Of a stretch of DNA of 64,000 nucleotides, positions 7,414 through 17,139 are shown in pieces; within the stretch, counting starts at the first letter, position 1; each line of letters opens with the position of its first letter. Under the pieces are notes generated by a model. The model ran no database searches. It was not told where the DNA came from and was given only the letters and a program-made list of their open reading frames with translations. The DNA comes from Maribacter thermophilus (lineage in GTDB: Bacteria; Bacteroidota; Bacteroidia; Flavobacteriales; Flavobacteriaceae): assembly GCF_001020565.1 (NCBI RefSeq), contig NZ_LDAS01000001.1, forward strand, positions 1,900,985-1,964,984, given 5' to 3'. The translations under genes were made by a program, and so were the position numbers.

Positions 7414-8481
7414 ATGAAAATGATTATAAATACAAAATTCGTAAAAAATTTAATCTTTAGCACAATTTTTATTTTTTCTATTGCAACAGTTGTAGCACAG
7501 GAAGAAGAAGAAACCTCTCCAAAATTCAGTTTAAGCGGATCTATAGATGCCTATTACAGGGCAAACTTGAATGCTGGCAATGGAGTAGATGCACAGGCAC
7601 CCGGTAGTGCCTTTGCAAACTTACCTGGTTTTGCCTTGGGCATGGCCAATGTAGTAGCGACCTATGAAGGGGAAAAAGTTGGATTTGTAGCTGACCTGGT
7701 ATTTGGCCCAAGAGGAACCGATGCCATATTTGCTTCACCCATGTACTCCTCTACAGGTGATATTGTAAACCAGCTGTATGCTTACTGGAATGTAAGCGAC
7801 GCGGTAACGCTTACTTTTGGTAACTTCAATACCTTCTTAGGATACGAAGTAATTTCTCCAGTAGCCAACTTTAACTACAGTACTTCTTATCTATTCTCTT
7901 GGGGACCATTCTCGCATACAGGTCTAAAAGCAGATTTTGCAATATCTGATGATTTCAGCTTAATGTTGGCGGTTATGAACCCGACCGACCTGACCGAGTT
8001 TAACCCTACCGGCCAGTATGCTTACGGTGTACAATTAGGGTACAGCGGACAATATGCAAACCTTTTGATAGACAATGGTTCTTATGAAATAGACTACACA
8101 GGTGGATTTGATTTATCCGATTCTTTTTTCCTTGGATTGAACGCTGCTTATTTTAGTGGAGACGAAGATGACAATATAGGTAGTTTTGCAGGTGTTGCGG
8201 TATACCCACAATTGGCCACATCCGACACCTTTACCATAGGGTTGAGAGGCGAGTACTTTACCGAAACCGATTTCTTTGGGGCCATCGGCGCTTCCGATGC
8301 TGACGGTGATGCCAGTGTATTTGCCGTAACATTAACAGGTAGTGCAACAATCGGTAACCTAATAATTAAGCCAGAATTAAGATTGGACAGTACTTCAGAG
8401 GATACAACATTCGTAAATGGAGACGGAGAAGCCATGAGCAGCTTATCTTCCTTTGTTTTGGCCGCTGTTTATTCTTTCTAA
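7414..8481 (+). CDS. Outer-membrane beta-barrel porin (BBP2/OmpL-like)
   Basis: The 355-residue protein has a signal peptide (residues 1-28, ending VVAQ) and an acidic linker. A series of amphipathic beta-strands follows and ends in Phe (AAVYSF), the outer-membrane insertion signal. Motifs such as SGSIDAYYRANLN, LYAYWNVSDAVTLTFGNF and FSHTGLKADF fit the beta-barrel porin-2 family. It sits 110 bases downstream of amtB on the same strand, which suggests a role in letting ammonium or another small nitrogen source across the outer membrane. That role is inference from position. Confidence 0.75.
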   Translation: MKMIINTKFVKNLIFSTIFIFSIATVVAQEEEETSPKFSLSGSIDAYYRANLNAGNGVDAQAPGSAFANLPGFALGMANVVATYEGEKVGFVADLVFGPRGTDAIFASPMYSSTGDIVNQLYAYWNVSDAVTLTFGNFNTFLGYEVISPVANFNYSTSYLFSWGPFSHTGLKADFAISDDFSLMLAVMNPTDLTEFNPTGQYAYGVQLGYSGQYANLLIDNGSYEIDYTGGFDLSDSFFLGLNAAYFSGDEDDNIGSFAGVAVYPQLATSDTFTIGLRGEYFTETDFFGAIGASDADGDASVFAVTLTGSATIGNLIIKPELRLDSTSEDTTFVNGDGEAMSSLSSFVLAAVYSF

Positions 8482-8520
8482 GAATTTATACACAATTGAT
8501 TTTATAGTTTTTAGCATGAA

Positions 8521-8548
8521 AAAACCCGACTTTATGTCGGGTTTTTTA
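8521..8548. terminator. Bidirectional terminator
   Basis: ACCCGAC/GTCGGGT stem with a TTTAT loop, flanked by A- and T-runs. It ends the porin transcript and overlaps the stop codon of the convergent DUF1684 gene. Confidence 0.85.
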
Positions 8549-9205
8549 CTTTTTATCAAATTTTTTTACTCCAGCCAAAATCTTGGTATCCAAATTATTT
8601 ACCGGCGGAACAATAGGACAAGAATACTTCTTGTTATACACACAGTAAGGATTATAAGCCTTATTAAAATCGAGTATAATCTCATCTCCCTCAGGTATTC
8701 TTAAATCTAGATAACGTCCTCCCTCATAAGTTTCATTACCATTGGTAAGATCTGAAAATGGCAGAAAAAGATAATCCTCATACCCCTCTTCCAACATAAG
8801 TTCTTCATTTTGATAAACTTGAAGTTCAAAATTTTTCCCGTTCAAGACAAATTTCAACACTCCGTATACCATTTCTTTAGATTTTTCGCCGCCAGTAGTG
8901 GACATTAAAAAAGGAAGGGCACTGGGCGTTCTGACTAAACGAGCCTGTACAACATAGTTCGTATCCGGGGCAAAAAAGTCAAGACCCTCGAAGTCTTTAC
9001 GGTACCTATCGGGCAAAGGGGACTTGTCGGGATTCTTAAAATCTTCGTTAAGTTGATGTTGAAACTTAAGTATATCGGCAATTTTATCCGTTGCAACCTC
9101 TACTAGATCATCTTGTTGCTGATCGTGATATTTTTTTTCACCCTTGCAGCTTATCAAAAATGAAACCAGAAAAACGGTTCGCAATATATGTATTCTCATC
9201 ATCAT
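8546..9205 (-). CDS. DUF1684 lipoprotein
   Basis: The product is 219 residues if the first of three consecutive ATGs (9205, 9202, 9199) is used. Residues 3-17 are hydrophobic and end in the lipobox LISC, so the mature protein is a lipoprotein. The DUF1684 body contains KDFEGLDFFAPD, FLPFSDLTNGNETYEGGRYLDL and the closing YNPYCVYNKKYSCPIVPP. Function of the family is unknown, and nothing in the neighbourhood suggests one. Confidence 0.8.
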   Translation of the reverse strand: MMMRIHILRTVFLVSFLISCKGEKKYHDQQQDDLVEVATDKIADILKFQHQLNEDFKNPDKSPLPDRYRKDFEGLDFFAPDTNYVVQARLVRTPSALPFLMSTTGGEKSKEMVYGVLKFVLNGKNFELQVYQNEELMLEEGYEDYLFLPFSDLTNGNETYEGGRYLDLRIPEGDEIILDFNKAYNPYCVYNKKYSCPIVPPVNNLDTKILAGVKKFDKK

Positions 9206-9325
9206 GATATTTATAACAAAATTACACAATCTGCATGTTTAACATTAATAAAGGCCCCCAATAAACAAACAAGGTCAAGCCAGTTATTGTTAATCTATTT
9301 CTGCACCACCTGTAAACAGACCCGC

Positions 9326-10735
9326 CTACTCCTCTATTACATCGTACCTAGCATCTTTAAGATACTTGTGTACCAACTCGTTAAACTCTGGGGTAATTCT
9401 CAACAAGGCCGTATCCTCCAACGTATAAAGTGTTTGTTTGTCATTATACCCTGTTTTTAACAACTCTTCCAAATAAAACAAGGCCGTACCAAAATCTTCA
9501 ATCTTAGAGCTAAGAGATATAACTTTTAAGTAACCTTCAGGATCTTTAGGTTCTGTAATCGTCTTAAGCATATACAAAAAATTCAATGCTTCTACATCGA
9601 CCTCCTCATCACCAGCTATCATATTAATATTATCTGAAATTAAGGCATTTATATATCCCCTTAACCTACTACCCATTCTCTTTTCGAACATATTGGCACT
9701 TTCTTTCATCTTATCCAGTTCTTCCATCTGAAAGTTCCACCACCCTAGATTATTATAATTATAGGTAATTATATCTTCTTCGAGGTAATAATTATAATCT
9801 TCCTTTATTAAAGATTCCTTTAAAAAATAATTGTTTTGATCCCTTTTCCCGTCCTTATAAACCTTGCTTCGGCGCAATAATTTTTGGGTAGTCTTAAGAG
9901 AGTCAAGATTACCAAAGGGATGATACACCTGAATCGTATTTTTTAAAACGTTATCGGCCAATAAAGGGTTTCCTTCAGAAAATAAATTGTTTGCCTTAAC
10001 CAAAGAGCTTGTGTAAAAATCACGGATAACACTATCATTCTTTTTAAGATGCCCTTTTGCCATTTCAGACAAAGTGAAGATTCTTAAGGCCCGTGAAACC
10101 TCACTATTTGGAGGCCACTGTTGATCACCTTCAAAAATCATGGCCAGATTGGAAAATTTCAACCTATCCAATACCCGTTTTGTTTCTATAACCTCTCGAT
10201 AATTGTAATCTCCCCTACCAACTATACCTATAAAATAGAACGGATTCTTAGAACTGAGCACTTCTACATTTGCCATAGACGCCCCGCAGGTAATAACCCC
10301 GTTAACATCTTTTATAAAAGTTGGCAACAAAGAAGCAAACCTTCCACCATCACCTATACCTGCAACATAATTACGTTCTTTGTGTATAGGGATCATTTGA
10401 TAAACTGCGTTTAACATTCTATTGGCCACAAGTACATTTTCTGAAAGGCTCAAGGTGTCGTTCGTACTATTTGAACCTGCCAAAATATACCCCTCTTCTT
10501 CAGCTGCTTCCCTAAACATAGAAAGACTTTGTTTTCCTCTACCCTTCATATCCATTACAAACAACACTGGCCATGTTTTTGTCATTTCAAAGTAAGTTGG
10601 AAGATAAAGGGCAAAGGTTTCATCTGTACCATTCACTACCAAACTGTCGTTAACAGCTCCTTTAGCAAGTTTTAATTGTTGCGAAAAAGTAAGTATGGGC
10701 AACAATACCGAAAATATAAATAAGTATTTTTTCAT
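9326..10735 (-). CDS. Exported alpha/beta-hydrolase-like protein without the nucleophile serine
   Basis: The 469-residue protein has a signal peptide ending LTFSQ. The first 230 residues follow an esterase/PHB-depolymerase-like alpha/beta-hydrolase pattern: WPVLFVMDMKGRG, then the nucleophile-elbow region. Where active relatives have G-x-S-x-G-G, this one reads GIGDGG at residues 126-131, with Gly128 in place of serine. The C-terminal half (about 240-469) is helical and repeat-like, resembling TPR hairpins. It is probably a non-catalytic binding or scaffold protein in the periplasm. The family is not identified with certainty. Confidence 0.6.
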   Translation of the reverse strand: MKKYLFIFSVLLPILTFSQQLKLAKGAVNDSLVVNGTDETFALYLPTYFEMTKTWPVLFVMDMKGRGKQSLSMFREAAEEEGYILAGSNSTNDTLSLSENVLVANRMLNAVYQMIPIHKERNYVAGIGDGGRFASLLPTFIKDVNGVITCGASMANVEVLSSKNPFYFIGIVGRGDYNYREVIETKRVLDRLKFSNLAMIFEGDQQWPPNSEVSRALRIFTLSEMAKGHLKKNDSVIRDFYTSSLVKANNLFSEGNPLLADNVLKNTIQVYHPFGNLDSLKTTQKLLRRSKVYKDGKRDQNNYFLKESLIKEDYNYYLEEDIITYNYNNLGWWNFQMEELDKMKESANMFEKRMGSRLRGYINALISDNINMIAGDEEVDVEALNFLYMLKTITEPKDPEGYLKVISLSSKIEDFGTALFYLEELLKTGYNDKQTLYTLEDTALLRITPEFNELVHKYLKDARYDVIEE

Positions 10736-10847
10736 ATAATTGAGAACATCAAAAATCTAGCCAAAATCTTACGGCTAAAAGTAGCCATTTATCGAGTTAT
10801 AAATTTACTAGATCGGTCAATTAAACTCTCGTCAATTTTCATGACCT

Positions 10848-11306
10848 CTATAAATCGGTCTTAACCTTGAGTATCGGGGCATTGGAAATTACTTGCGAAA
10901 GAACAATATTGGTCCTTGTTTCTCCGTATTGAATTAGCTTATCTATAAATCTTTCTAAATGAAATTGATCCTTTAGCACTACTTCCATGACAATGTTTTC
11001 ATTTCCCGTGATCCTATAACAATTCACGACTTCATCAAAGGTATGCACTAGAGCCAAAAAAGGTTTTAGCTTCCCCATAAAAGCCCTTAAAGTTACGATC
11101 GCCTGCAATTGATGCCCGGTAAGAGAATGGGATACCTCTGCATGATACCCTTTAATAACACCTATATCCTCCATTTTTTTTACACGTTCGCCAACCGCTG
11201 GTGCCGTTAATCCAATTGCCCGACCAATATTGGCAAAGGATTCCCTAGCATTGCTCTGTAGTTTTTGAAGTATTCTCCAATTTAACTCATCTATCTTTAC
11301 ACTCAC
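10848..11306 (-). CDS. Lrp/AsnC family transcriptional regulator
   Basis: The 152-residue protein has an N-terminal winged helix-turn-helix (ILQKLQSNARESFANIGRAIGLTAPAVGERVKKMEDIGVI in two parts around residue 22-50). It is followed by a RAM/ACT ligand-binding domain, with the EVVNCYRITGNENIVMEV stretch around residue 90. Such proteins sense amino acids and regulate amino-acid metabolism. The target is unknown; it lies apart from ilvE and is transcribed alone. Confidence 0.9.
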   Translation of the reverse strand: MSVKIDELNWRILQKLQSNARESFANIGRAIGLTAPAVGERVKKMEDIGVIKGYHAEVSHSLTGHQLQAIVTLRAFMGKLKPFLALVHTFDEVVNCYRITGNENIVMEVVLKDQFHLERFIDKLIQYGETRTNIVLSQVISNAPILKVKTDL

Positions 11307-11428
11307 ACCCTAAATTAAAAATAATATTTCGTATCAAAAGTAAAATTACAAAATAGCTTTGTAATCAAAAGTATAATATGATTATTCTGTGGTAATTTTA
11401 TGTAATCATTCTTTAAATAGAACCGAAC

Positions 11429-11818
11429 GTGTCAAACAAAAATTTAAGACATATTCCCGTATACAAAAAAGCCCTTGAACTTTGTAAAATTAGTAGGGAG
11501 ATAGCTTCTTACGTCACATTTAACAAAGATCTACTTAGACTTTACGAATCTAATAGCCTAAGGGACATTATGGCAAATTCTATACTAACGGATAGCATCT
11601 TAATACCTCAAAAAATTGCACTTGTCGAAGCCTCAAAGTGCAGTTCCGAGCGTTTAAAAAATATTTCGTTCATTAACATTATGATCAGAAATATAAACTC
11701 TTACTGCATGGGCCTTGAAAAAGATGGGGTCAAAGAAATAGAATACCTTAATCTTTTACGATCAGAGATAAAAAGCTTTAGAAAGCACTATCGTAAATGG
11801 AAAAGATCCTTACGATAA
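11429..11818 (+). CDS. Small basic helical protein, S23/four-helix-bundle-like
   Basis: The 129-residue protein opens with GTG at 11429; no ATG is available in frame before residue 48. Its start (IPVYKKALELCKISREIAS) resembles the first helix of the free-standing four-helix-bundle (S23-like) proteins. The rest is predicted all-helical and ends in a basic cluster (RKHYRKWKRSLR). That family has no known function outside rRNA intervening sequences. The assignment is by residue pattern only. Confidence 0.5.
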   Translation: MSNKNLRHIPVYKKALELCKISREIASYVTFNKDLLRLYESNSLRDIMANSILTDSILIPQKIALVEASKCSSERLKNISFINIMIRNINSYCMGLEKDGVKEIEYLNLLRSEIKSFRKHYRKWKRSLR

Positions 11819-11905
11819 ATACGGTTGTACGGCTTATCAATATTTTTGGACACTTAAGCTTGTAATGGGGCTTCTTACAATATTATATGACATTATGAGT
11901 TATTT

Positions 11906-12778
11906 TTGAAGTCTAAAACTCAAGATTTGAAAGTAGTCATACTCATTAATTGTCCTGATCAAAAGGGAATCATCAGTTCTGTTACCGGTTTTATACACGC
12001 CAACAATGGCAACATTATTTACCTAGACCAACACGTAGACAAATCTGCCGATGTATTTTTTATGAGGCTAGAAAGCGATTTTGACGGTGATGGATTTAAC
12101 CTAGAACTCTTAAAGAAAAATTTTCAAAAAGAGTTGGCTGTCAATTATAAGATGGAATGGAGTATACATACAGATTCGTCAAAACCAAAAATGGCATTAT
12201 TTGTATCCAAATACAATCATTGTCTTTATGATTTGTTGAGCAGGTTTAATTCTGGTGAACTTTCTGTTGAAATCCCATTCATTTTAAGTAACCACCCCGA
12301 TTTAAAATACGTTGCCGACCAGTTTAACATTCCCTATTTCCACGTTCCTTTTTCAAAGGAAAACAGGGAAGAAGGTGAAGCGGAGCAATTAAGCCTATTA
12401 AAGAAATACAAGGTAGATTTTATTGTACTTGCAAGATATATGCAAATAGTAAGCAGTACATTAATAAATGAGTACCCCAATAAAATTATAAACATCCACC
12501 ACTCTTTTTTACCCGCATTTGCAGGAGCAAAACCTTACCATGCAGCATTTAAAAGAGGAGTTAAAATCATCGGGGCAACAAGCCATTATGTAACAGAAGA
12601 GCTAGATGCCGGACCGATCATAGAACAAGATGTCACCACCGTATCGCACACCCATACCATTTCAGACTTTATAAGCAAGGGGCGCGACCTTGAAAAAATA
12701 GTGCTTTCAAGAGCGGTTAAACTACATGTTTTAAGAAAAACGATGGTCTACAACAATAAAACGATAATTTTCTCGTAA
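11906..12778 (+). CDS. purU: Formyltetrahydrofolate deformylase
   Basis: PurU hydrolyses 10-formyl-THF to formate and THF, which balances one-carbon pools and supplies formate for purine synthesis. The 290 residues contain an N-terminal ACT domain (VVILINCPDQKGIISSVTGF) and a formyl-transferase domain. That domain has the catalytic-site motifs INIHHSFLPAF and GATSHYVTEELDAGPII. There is no usable ATG: translation must start at TTG 11906 or TTG 11927, and either keeps the ACT domain whole. The gene is monocistronic. Confidence 0.93.
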   Translation: MKSKTQDLKVVILINCPDQKGIISSVTGFIHANNGNIIYLDQHVDKSADVFFMRLESDFDGDGFNLELLKKNFQKELAVNYKMEWSIHTDSSKPKMALFVSKYNHCLYDLLSRFNSGELSVEIPFILSNHPDLKYVADQFNIPYFHVPFSKENREEGEAEQLSLLKKYKVDFIVLARYMQIVSSTLINEYPNKIINIHHSFLPAFAGAKPYHAAFKRGVKIIGATSHYVTEELDAGPIIEQDVTTVSHTHTISDFISKGRDLEKIVLSRAVKLHVLRKTMVYNNKTIIFS

Positions 12779-12808
12779 CCCTATTTAGCATACAATAATT
12801 TAAAGAAC

Positions 12809-13513
12809 ATGATTAAAAAATTAAGTTTCGCCTTTACCATTCTTATGATGGTTTCCTGTACCGAGTTACAACAAGTAGTAAACCAATTACCTTCGGGCAC
12901 CACTCTTGGGAACGAAGAAATTGCCAATGGATTAAAAGCGGCCTTGGACAAGGGCATTACCGAACAGGTAAGTAAATTGACCAAAACCGACGGATTCTAC
13001 AAAAATGAACTGGTAAAAATCCTATTGCCCGACGAACTTGCCAAAGTAGATAAAACTTTGAGGGATATCGGTTTAGGTAATTTGGCCGATGAAGGGTTAA
13101 AAGTTCTAAACAGGGCTGCCGAAGATGCCGTTTCGGAAGCGACCCCAATTTTCGTGAATGCCGTCAAGGAAATGTCGTTCAACGATGCCAAATCCATATT
13201 ACTTGGTGACGACAAAGCGGCCACTACGTATTTAATGGAAAAAACACAAACCGAGCTTTATAACAAATTTAACCCCGTTATAAAATCGTCTTTTGAAAAA
13301 GTAGGTGCCGACCAAATATGGAGCAACCTGATCAGTAAATACAATTCTATTCCCTTAACAAATGATGTAAACCCCGATTTAACGGATTATGTTACCAACG
13401 AGGCACTTGATGGGGTATTTACAATGATAGCAATAGAAGAGCAAGAAATAAGGACCAAAGCATCGTCCAGAACAACTGATTTACTGCGTAAAGTCTTCGC
13501 TTTACAGGACTAA
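12809..13513 (+). CDS. DUF4197 lipoprotein
   Basis: The 234-residue protein has a short signal with lipobox MVSC (Cys17) and an all-alpha DUF4197 body. Family stretches include ALDKGITEQVSKLTKTDGFY, NRAAEDAV and KTQTELYNKFNPVI. Function unknown. It starts 30 bases after purU, so read-through from purU is possible. A strong terminator follows at 13660. Confidence 0.82.
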   Translation: MIKKLSFAFTILMMVSCTELQQVVNQLPSGTTLGNEEIANGLKAALDKGITEQVSKLTKTDGFYKNELVKILLPDELAKVDKTLRDIGLGNLADEGLKVLNRAAEDAVSEATPIFVNAVKEMSFNDAKSILLGDDKAATTYLMEKTQTELYNKFNPVIKSSFEKVGADQIWSNLISKYNSIPLTNDVNPDLTDYVTNEALDGVFTMIAIEEQEIRTKASSRTTDLLRKVFALQD

Positions 13514-13659
13514 AAATATTTTTTTAACATTTACCACAATATATCTGTCCGTAATGCGTTAAATTTTTAAGTATCAGCCATTTATTAGCCAGATACCTTT
13601 AAGTGAGCAAAATTCTTATTTTCAGTTTTTTGAGTTAGTATTTTTTGAGTTAGTTAGTT

Positions 13660-13687
13660 AAAAAACCGATGGGAGCATCGGTTTTTT
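13660..13687. terminator. Terminator between DUF4197 and alpha/beta hydrolase genes
   Basis: ACCGAT/ATCGGT stem with a 6-base loop, flanked by A6 and T6, so it works in both directions for the convergent pair. The preceding bases hold two copies of TTTTTTGAGTTAGT (from 13625), with no evident function. Confidence 0.8.
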
Positions 13688-13722
13688 CTTTTTAGGACCT
13701 TTTTTGGCCATATGGGCTTGTA

Positions 13723-14529
13723 TTACACCAATAGACTTTCCATATGGTTTTCCATTCCAACAAAATACCCGATGACCATTCTATTAAAAAGTTCTGGTTG
13801 TTCAACATTTACTACATGTCCGCAATCTTGGATAATAAAAAGATTTGTATTCTCTTGTTCGGCTGAAATTTTTTTTATGGTGGGCAAAAAGAGATAATCT
13901 TCCTCTCCCATGATATACAAAGTAGGTACCCCAATATCCTTACGTCTAAAAACCTCTAAAAGAGGTCGTACATCTGCCGTAAGTTTAAACCATCTATCAA
14001 ACTCGTCCTGACAAAGTTTCTTTGCCTCATTAACAAACAACATTCGTGATTCTTTATGGTTTCTATGTGGCATCATAATAAATGCAAAAAGCTTATATAG
14101 CCATAAATAAGGCACTAGCGGCTTAATTATGGTAGCTAAACGAATTAGAAAACGAGATCTCAGATCTAGTTTCATAATGGCCCCTCCCATTACCAAACTC
14201 TCTACCCTATGCGGGTGATGCTCCGCAAGGTTTCTTATCAATATAGTACCTAAAGAAATACCTATAAAATGGGATTTATCTATAGACTCATGATCGATCA
14301 CCCTTAATATATCGTCGGTAACGTCATTAAAGGTATAGTCCGGCTCCAAAGGGTCTTTGGGCTTTGCTTGCGAACCGCCATGCCCCCTTAAATCCAACAA
14401 CAACACATTATAGTACCTTTTGAACTCCCGCACTTGTTTGTACCATATGGAAGAACTTCCGCCAGCTCCATGAACAAACGTAACCCACGTACTAGATTCC
14501 CTATGTATGTACTTAGTATAATTTAACAA
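13723..14529 (-). CDS. Alpha/beta hydrolase
   Basis: The 268-residue cytoplasmic protein has the oxyanion motif VHGAGG near residue 20, LLDLRGHG near 47 and the nucleophile elbow GISLGT near 90. The acid comes from MGEEDYLF and the catalytic histidine from DCGHVVNVEQPE near the end. All triad residues are present, unlike the protein at 9326-10735. The substrate is unknown; a simple ester or lactone is possible. Confidence 0.88.
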   Translation of the reverse strand: MLNYTKYIHRESSTWVTFVHGAGGSSSIWYKQVREFKRYYNVLLLDLRGHGGSQAKPKDPLEPDYTFNDVTDDILRVIDHESIDKSHFIGISLGTILIRNLAEHHPHRVESLVMGGAIMKLDLRSRFLIRLATIIKPLVPYLWLYKLFAFIMMPHRNHKESRMLFVNEAKKLCQDEFDRWFKLTADVRPLLEVFRRKDIGVPTLYIMGEEDYLFLPTIKKISAEQENTNLFIIQDCGHVVNVEQPELFNRMVIGYFVGMENHMESLLV

Positions 14530-14733
14530 TGTATGTACTCTTACCTACCTTAAATTTAATGCAGCCTACAATGTATAGATTCTTTTCTTAATGTAAACCT
14601 GCCAATGTCATAATTATATGCTAACAGCCTTCTTTTTAATGATAATATGAGGTTAATGTTAAAAAAAAGACAAATTGCACCATTATTAGATGTATAACAC
14701 TACCTGTCAACATCCAAAACCTTGTTCTGCCCG

Positions 14734-14741
14734 TATATTTG
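14734..14741 (+). promoter_or_regulatory. -7 box TATATTTG
   Basis: This exact TAnnTTTG match lies 18 bases before the ATG of the small gene at 14760. No TTG is correctly spaced upstream. Confidence 0.4.
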
Positions 14742-14759
14742 TAAGAACAAATTATTATT

Positions 14760-14954
14760 ATGGAAAAGCAATATTGTAGAGTAGGATCGGTTACCCCAAT
14801 TACAGCCAAGGCAGATACCGTAACCATGTTGGAATATCAATACCAAAATTTTTTGGACAAGGCCTCTAACATTGAGTACACCAACACAAAATTGGGCGAT
14901 TTTTTTGAACAAAAGGCCAAGAAACTTCAAAAGGCTTTAGAGAGTCTGGTATAA
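14760..14954 (+). CDS. Small hypothetical helical protein
   Basis: The 64-residue soluble protein is rich in Lys, Glu and Gln with no cysteine cluster beyond Cys6. The second half (LEYQYQNFLDKASNIEY, FFEQKAKKLQKALESL) is amphipathic and could form a coiled coil. A -7 box stands just upstream and the gene ends one base before the convergent pyrF stop. I do not recognise a family. Confidence 0.55.
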   Translation: MEKQYCRVGSVTPITAKADTVTMLEYQYQNFLDKASNIEYTNTKLGDFFEQKAKKLQKALESLV

Positions 14955-14955
14955 G

Positions 14956-15777
14956 CTATTTTAAATTGTTGAGCTCCTCTTGCATCTGCATTTGCAGTTC
15001 TTCGGCTTTCTTTTGGGCGGCAATAGCGAACTCTTTTCCGTCAGAGGCATAAATTATACCTCTCGAAGAGTTCACCAATAGACCTACCTCTTTGGTCATG
15101 CCATATTTACATACCTCTTTTAGACTGCCCCCTTGTGCTCCTACCCCAGGAACCAAAAGAAAACTTTTGGGCACTATTTCTCGAATTTCCGATAAGTATT
15201 CAGCTTTCGTTGCCCCCACTACATACATAAGGTTTTCTGCCCCTTCATATGTTTTTGAAACCTCTAGGACCTCTTTATAAAGTTCGTTCCCTCCAACTTT
15301 CTTTGTCTGAAAATCAAAAGCACCAACATTGGATGTTAAGGCCAAAAGAATGGTATGCTTATTCTTAAACGACAAAAATGGTTCTACCGAATCTTTTCCC
15401 ATATATGGGGCGATTGTAATAGAATCAAAAGCCAAATCCTCAAAAAAGGCCTTGGCATATCTTGCCGAAGTATTACCGATATCTCCACGCTTGGCATCGG
15501 CAATGGTAAATTGTTCAGGATAATGCTTGTTAAGATAATCGATGGTCTTTTCCAAAGCTTGCCATCCCTTTATACCATACGCCTCATAAAATGCGATATT
15601 TGGCTTATAAGCAACGCACAAATGATGGGTTGCATCTATTATAGCTTTATTAAAGGAAAAGATAGGATCTTCTTCGTTCAATAAATGAGACGGTATCTTG
15701 TCTAAATCCGTATCAAGGCCAATACACAAAAAAGATTTCTTTTTATGTATCTGTTCTATTAAATCTTGCGTCGTCAT
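14956..15777 (-). CDS. pyrF: Orotidine 5'-phosphate decarboxylase (type 2)
   Basis: PyrF makes UMP from OMP, the last step of de novo pyrimidine synthesis. At 273 residues it is the longer type 2 form. [13 protein letters not shown] near residue 17 and FNKAIIDAT bind substrate. The catalytic [10 protein letters not shown] (Lys within DxKxxD) is near residue 94, and [11 protein letters not shown] near 207 closes the barrel. It lies in the same orientation as prfA, 70 bases downstream, and may share its transcript. Confidence 0.95.
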   Translation of the reverse strand: MTTQDLIEQIHKKKSFLCIGLDTDLDKIPSHLLNEEDPIFSFNKAIIDATHHLCVAYKPNIAFYEAYGIKGWQALEKTIDYLNKHYPEQFTIADAKRGDIGNTSARYAKAFFEDLAFDSITIAPYMGKDSVEPFLSFKNKHTILLALTSNVGAFDFQTKKVGGNELYKEVLEVSKTYEGAENLMYVVGATKAEYLSEIREIVPKSFLLVPGVGAQGGSLKEVCKYGMTKEVGLLVNSSRGIIYASDGKEFAIAAQKKAEELQMQMQEELNNLK

Positions 15778-15847
15778 AGTGTTTTATATAACCCCCTTCC
15801 AAATTGAGCAACCATAAAGGCTGTTTTGTTTTTTTTAGAAGATATAA

Positions 15848-16924
15848 TTAAAATATATCGGAAGCTTCTTTTAATTTCTCGGTGTTTTCTACCAAACTTA
15901 GCTCGTCGATAATTTTTTGAATATCCCCATCAATAATATTGGAAAGATCATAAAGGGTAAGTCCTATTCTGTGATCGGTAACCCTACCTTGAGGGTAGTT
16001 GTATGTTCTAATTTTTGCCGAGCGGTCTCCACTGCTGACCTGCGAGTTTCTTTTTGCTGCATCCTCCTCTTGCTTCTTGGCCAGCTCCAAATCATATAAT
16101 CTTGACCTCAACACACGAAAAGCCTTGTCCTTGTTCTTATGTTGTGATTTCTGATCTTGACATTGTGCTACAAGACCTGTAGGAATGTGGGTCAAGCGCA
16201 CTGCCGAATACGTCGTGTTTACCGACTGCCCACCTGGACCAGAAGAACAGAAAAAATCGATCCTAACATCTTTGGGGTCTATTTGAACATCAAAATCCTC
16301 CGCTTCGGGCAAGACCATTACCGTTGCCGCACTTGTATGCACCCTTCCTTGGGTTTCTGTCTGTGGCACCCTTTGCACCCTATGCACCCCGGCTTCAAAT
16401 TTCAAGGTTCCATAAACATCTTCGCCCGTTACCTCGAACTGTATTTCCTTGTAACCCCCACTTGTACCTTCGCTAAGGTCGATAACATTGGTTTTCCAGC
16501 CTTTGCTTTCACAGTATTTTGTATACATTCTAAAAAGATCTCCGGCAAAAATACTGGCCTCGTCACCACCGGTTCCTGCCCTAATTTCCATAACCACGTC
16601 TTTAGCATCTTCTGGATCTTTAGGGATCAACATTAACTTAATTTCGTCTTCTAGTGCTGGGAGTTTTTCCTTGGCCTCTTCCAACTGCATTTTGGCCATC
16701 TCTAGCATTTCTTCATCACTACCATCTGAAATGATCTCTTCCGCTTCGGCAATATTATTGGTCAATTCCAAATATTCATCACGTTTTGCCATTAGATCTT
16801 TTAGATCTTTATATTCTTTGGTCAATTTCACATAACGAACCTGATCCGAAATAACATCGGGTTGAATAATAAGGTCAGAAACCTCATCAAAACGTTGTTT
16901 TACAATATTTAATTTATCTATCAT
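15848..16924 (-). CDS. prfA: Peptide chain release factor 1
   Basis: RF1 reads UAA and UAG and triggers peptide release. The 358 residues include the GGQ motif ([12 protein letters not shown], near residue 229) that enters the peptidyl-transferase centre and the upstream anticodon-mimic region near [19 protein letters not shown]. Length and order are normal. The start is the ATG at 16924. The 215 bases upstream, towards apbE, show no gene and no clear promoter. Confidence 0.96.
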   Translation of the reverse strand: MIDKLNIVKQRFDEVSDLIIQPDVISDQVRYVKLTKEYKDLKDLMAKRDEYLELTNNIAEAEEIISDGSDEEMLEMAKMQLEEAKEKLPALEDEIKLMLIPKDPEDAKDVVMEIRAGTGGDEASIFAGDLFRMYTKYCESKGWKTNVIDLSEGTSGGYKEIQFEVTGEDVYGTLKFEAGVHRVQRVPQTETQGRVHTSAATVMVLPEAEDFDVQIDPKDVRIDFFCSSGPGGQSVNTTYSAVRLTHIPTGLVAQCQDQKSQHKNKDKAFRVLRSRLYDLELAKKQEEDAAKRNSQVSSGDRSAKIRTYNYPQGRVTDHRIGLTLYDLSNIIDGDIQKIIDELSLVENTEKLKEASDIF

Positions 16925-17139
16925 GTACTTACTTCACTTGTCTTGCGAAATTACGACAAATTTGTTGATCACATTAATTTGAAATAAATGTTGTTTTGAT
17001 TTTTACACATGTTCAAAACCTTAAATCGAATGAGTTAATTCGCCTATGCAGTTTTATCAAAGAGACCCAAAAATTACTTGAAAAGGCTATTTAATATAGC
17101 TTGTCCGCTTATAAAACCAAAAGATTTGATCTGCGAATT

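Noticed and set aside
16157-16636. 159-codon plus-strand frame
   Set aside because: Antisense to prfA, with random Cys/His/Phe-rich composition.
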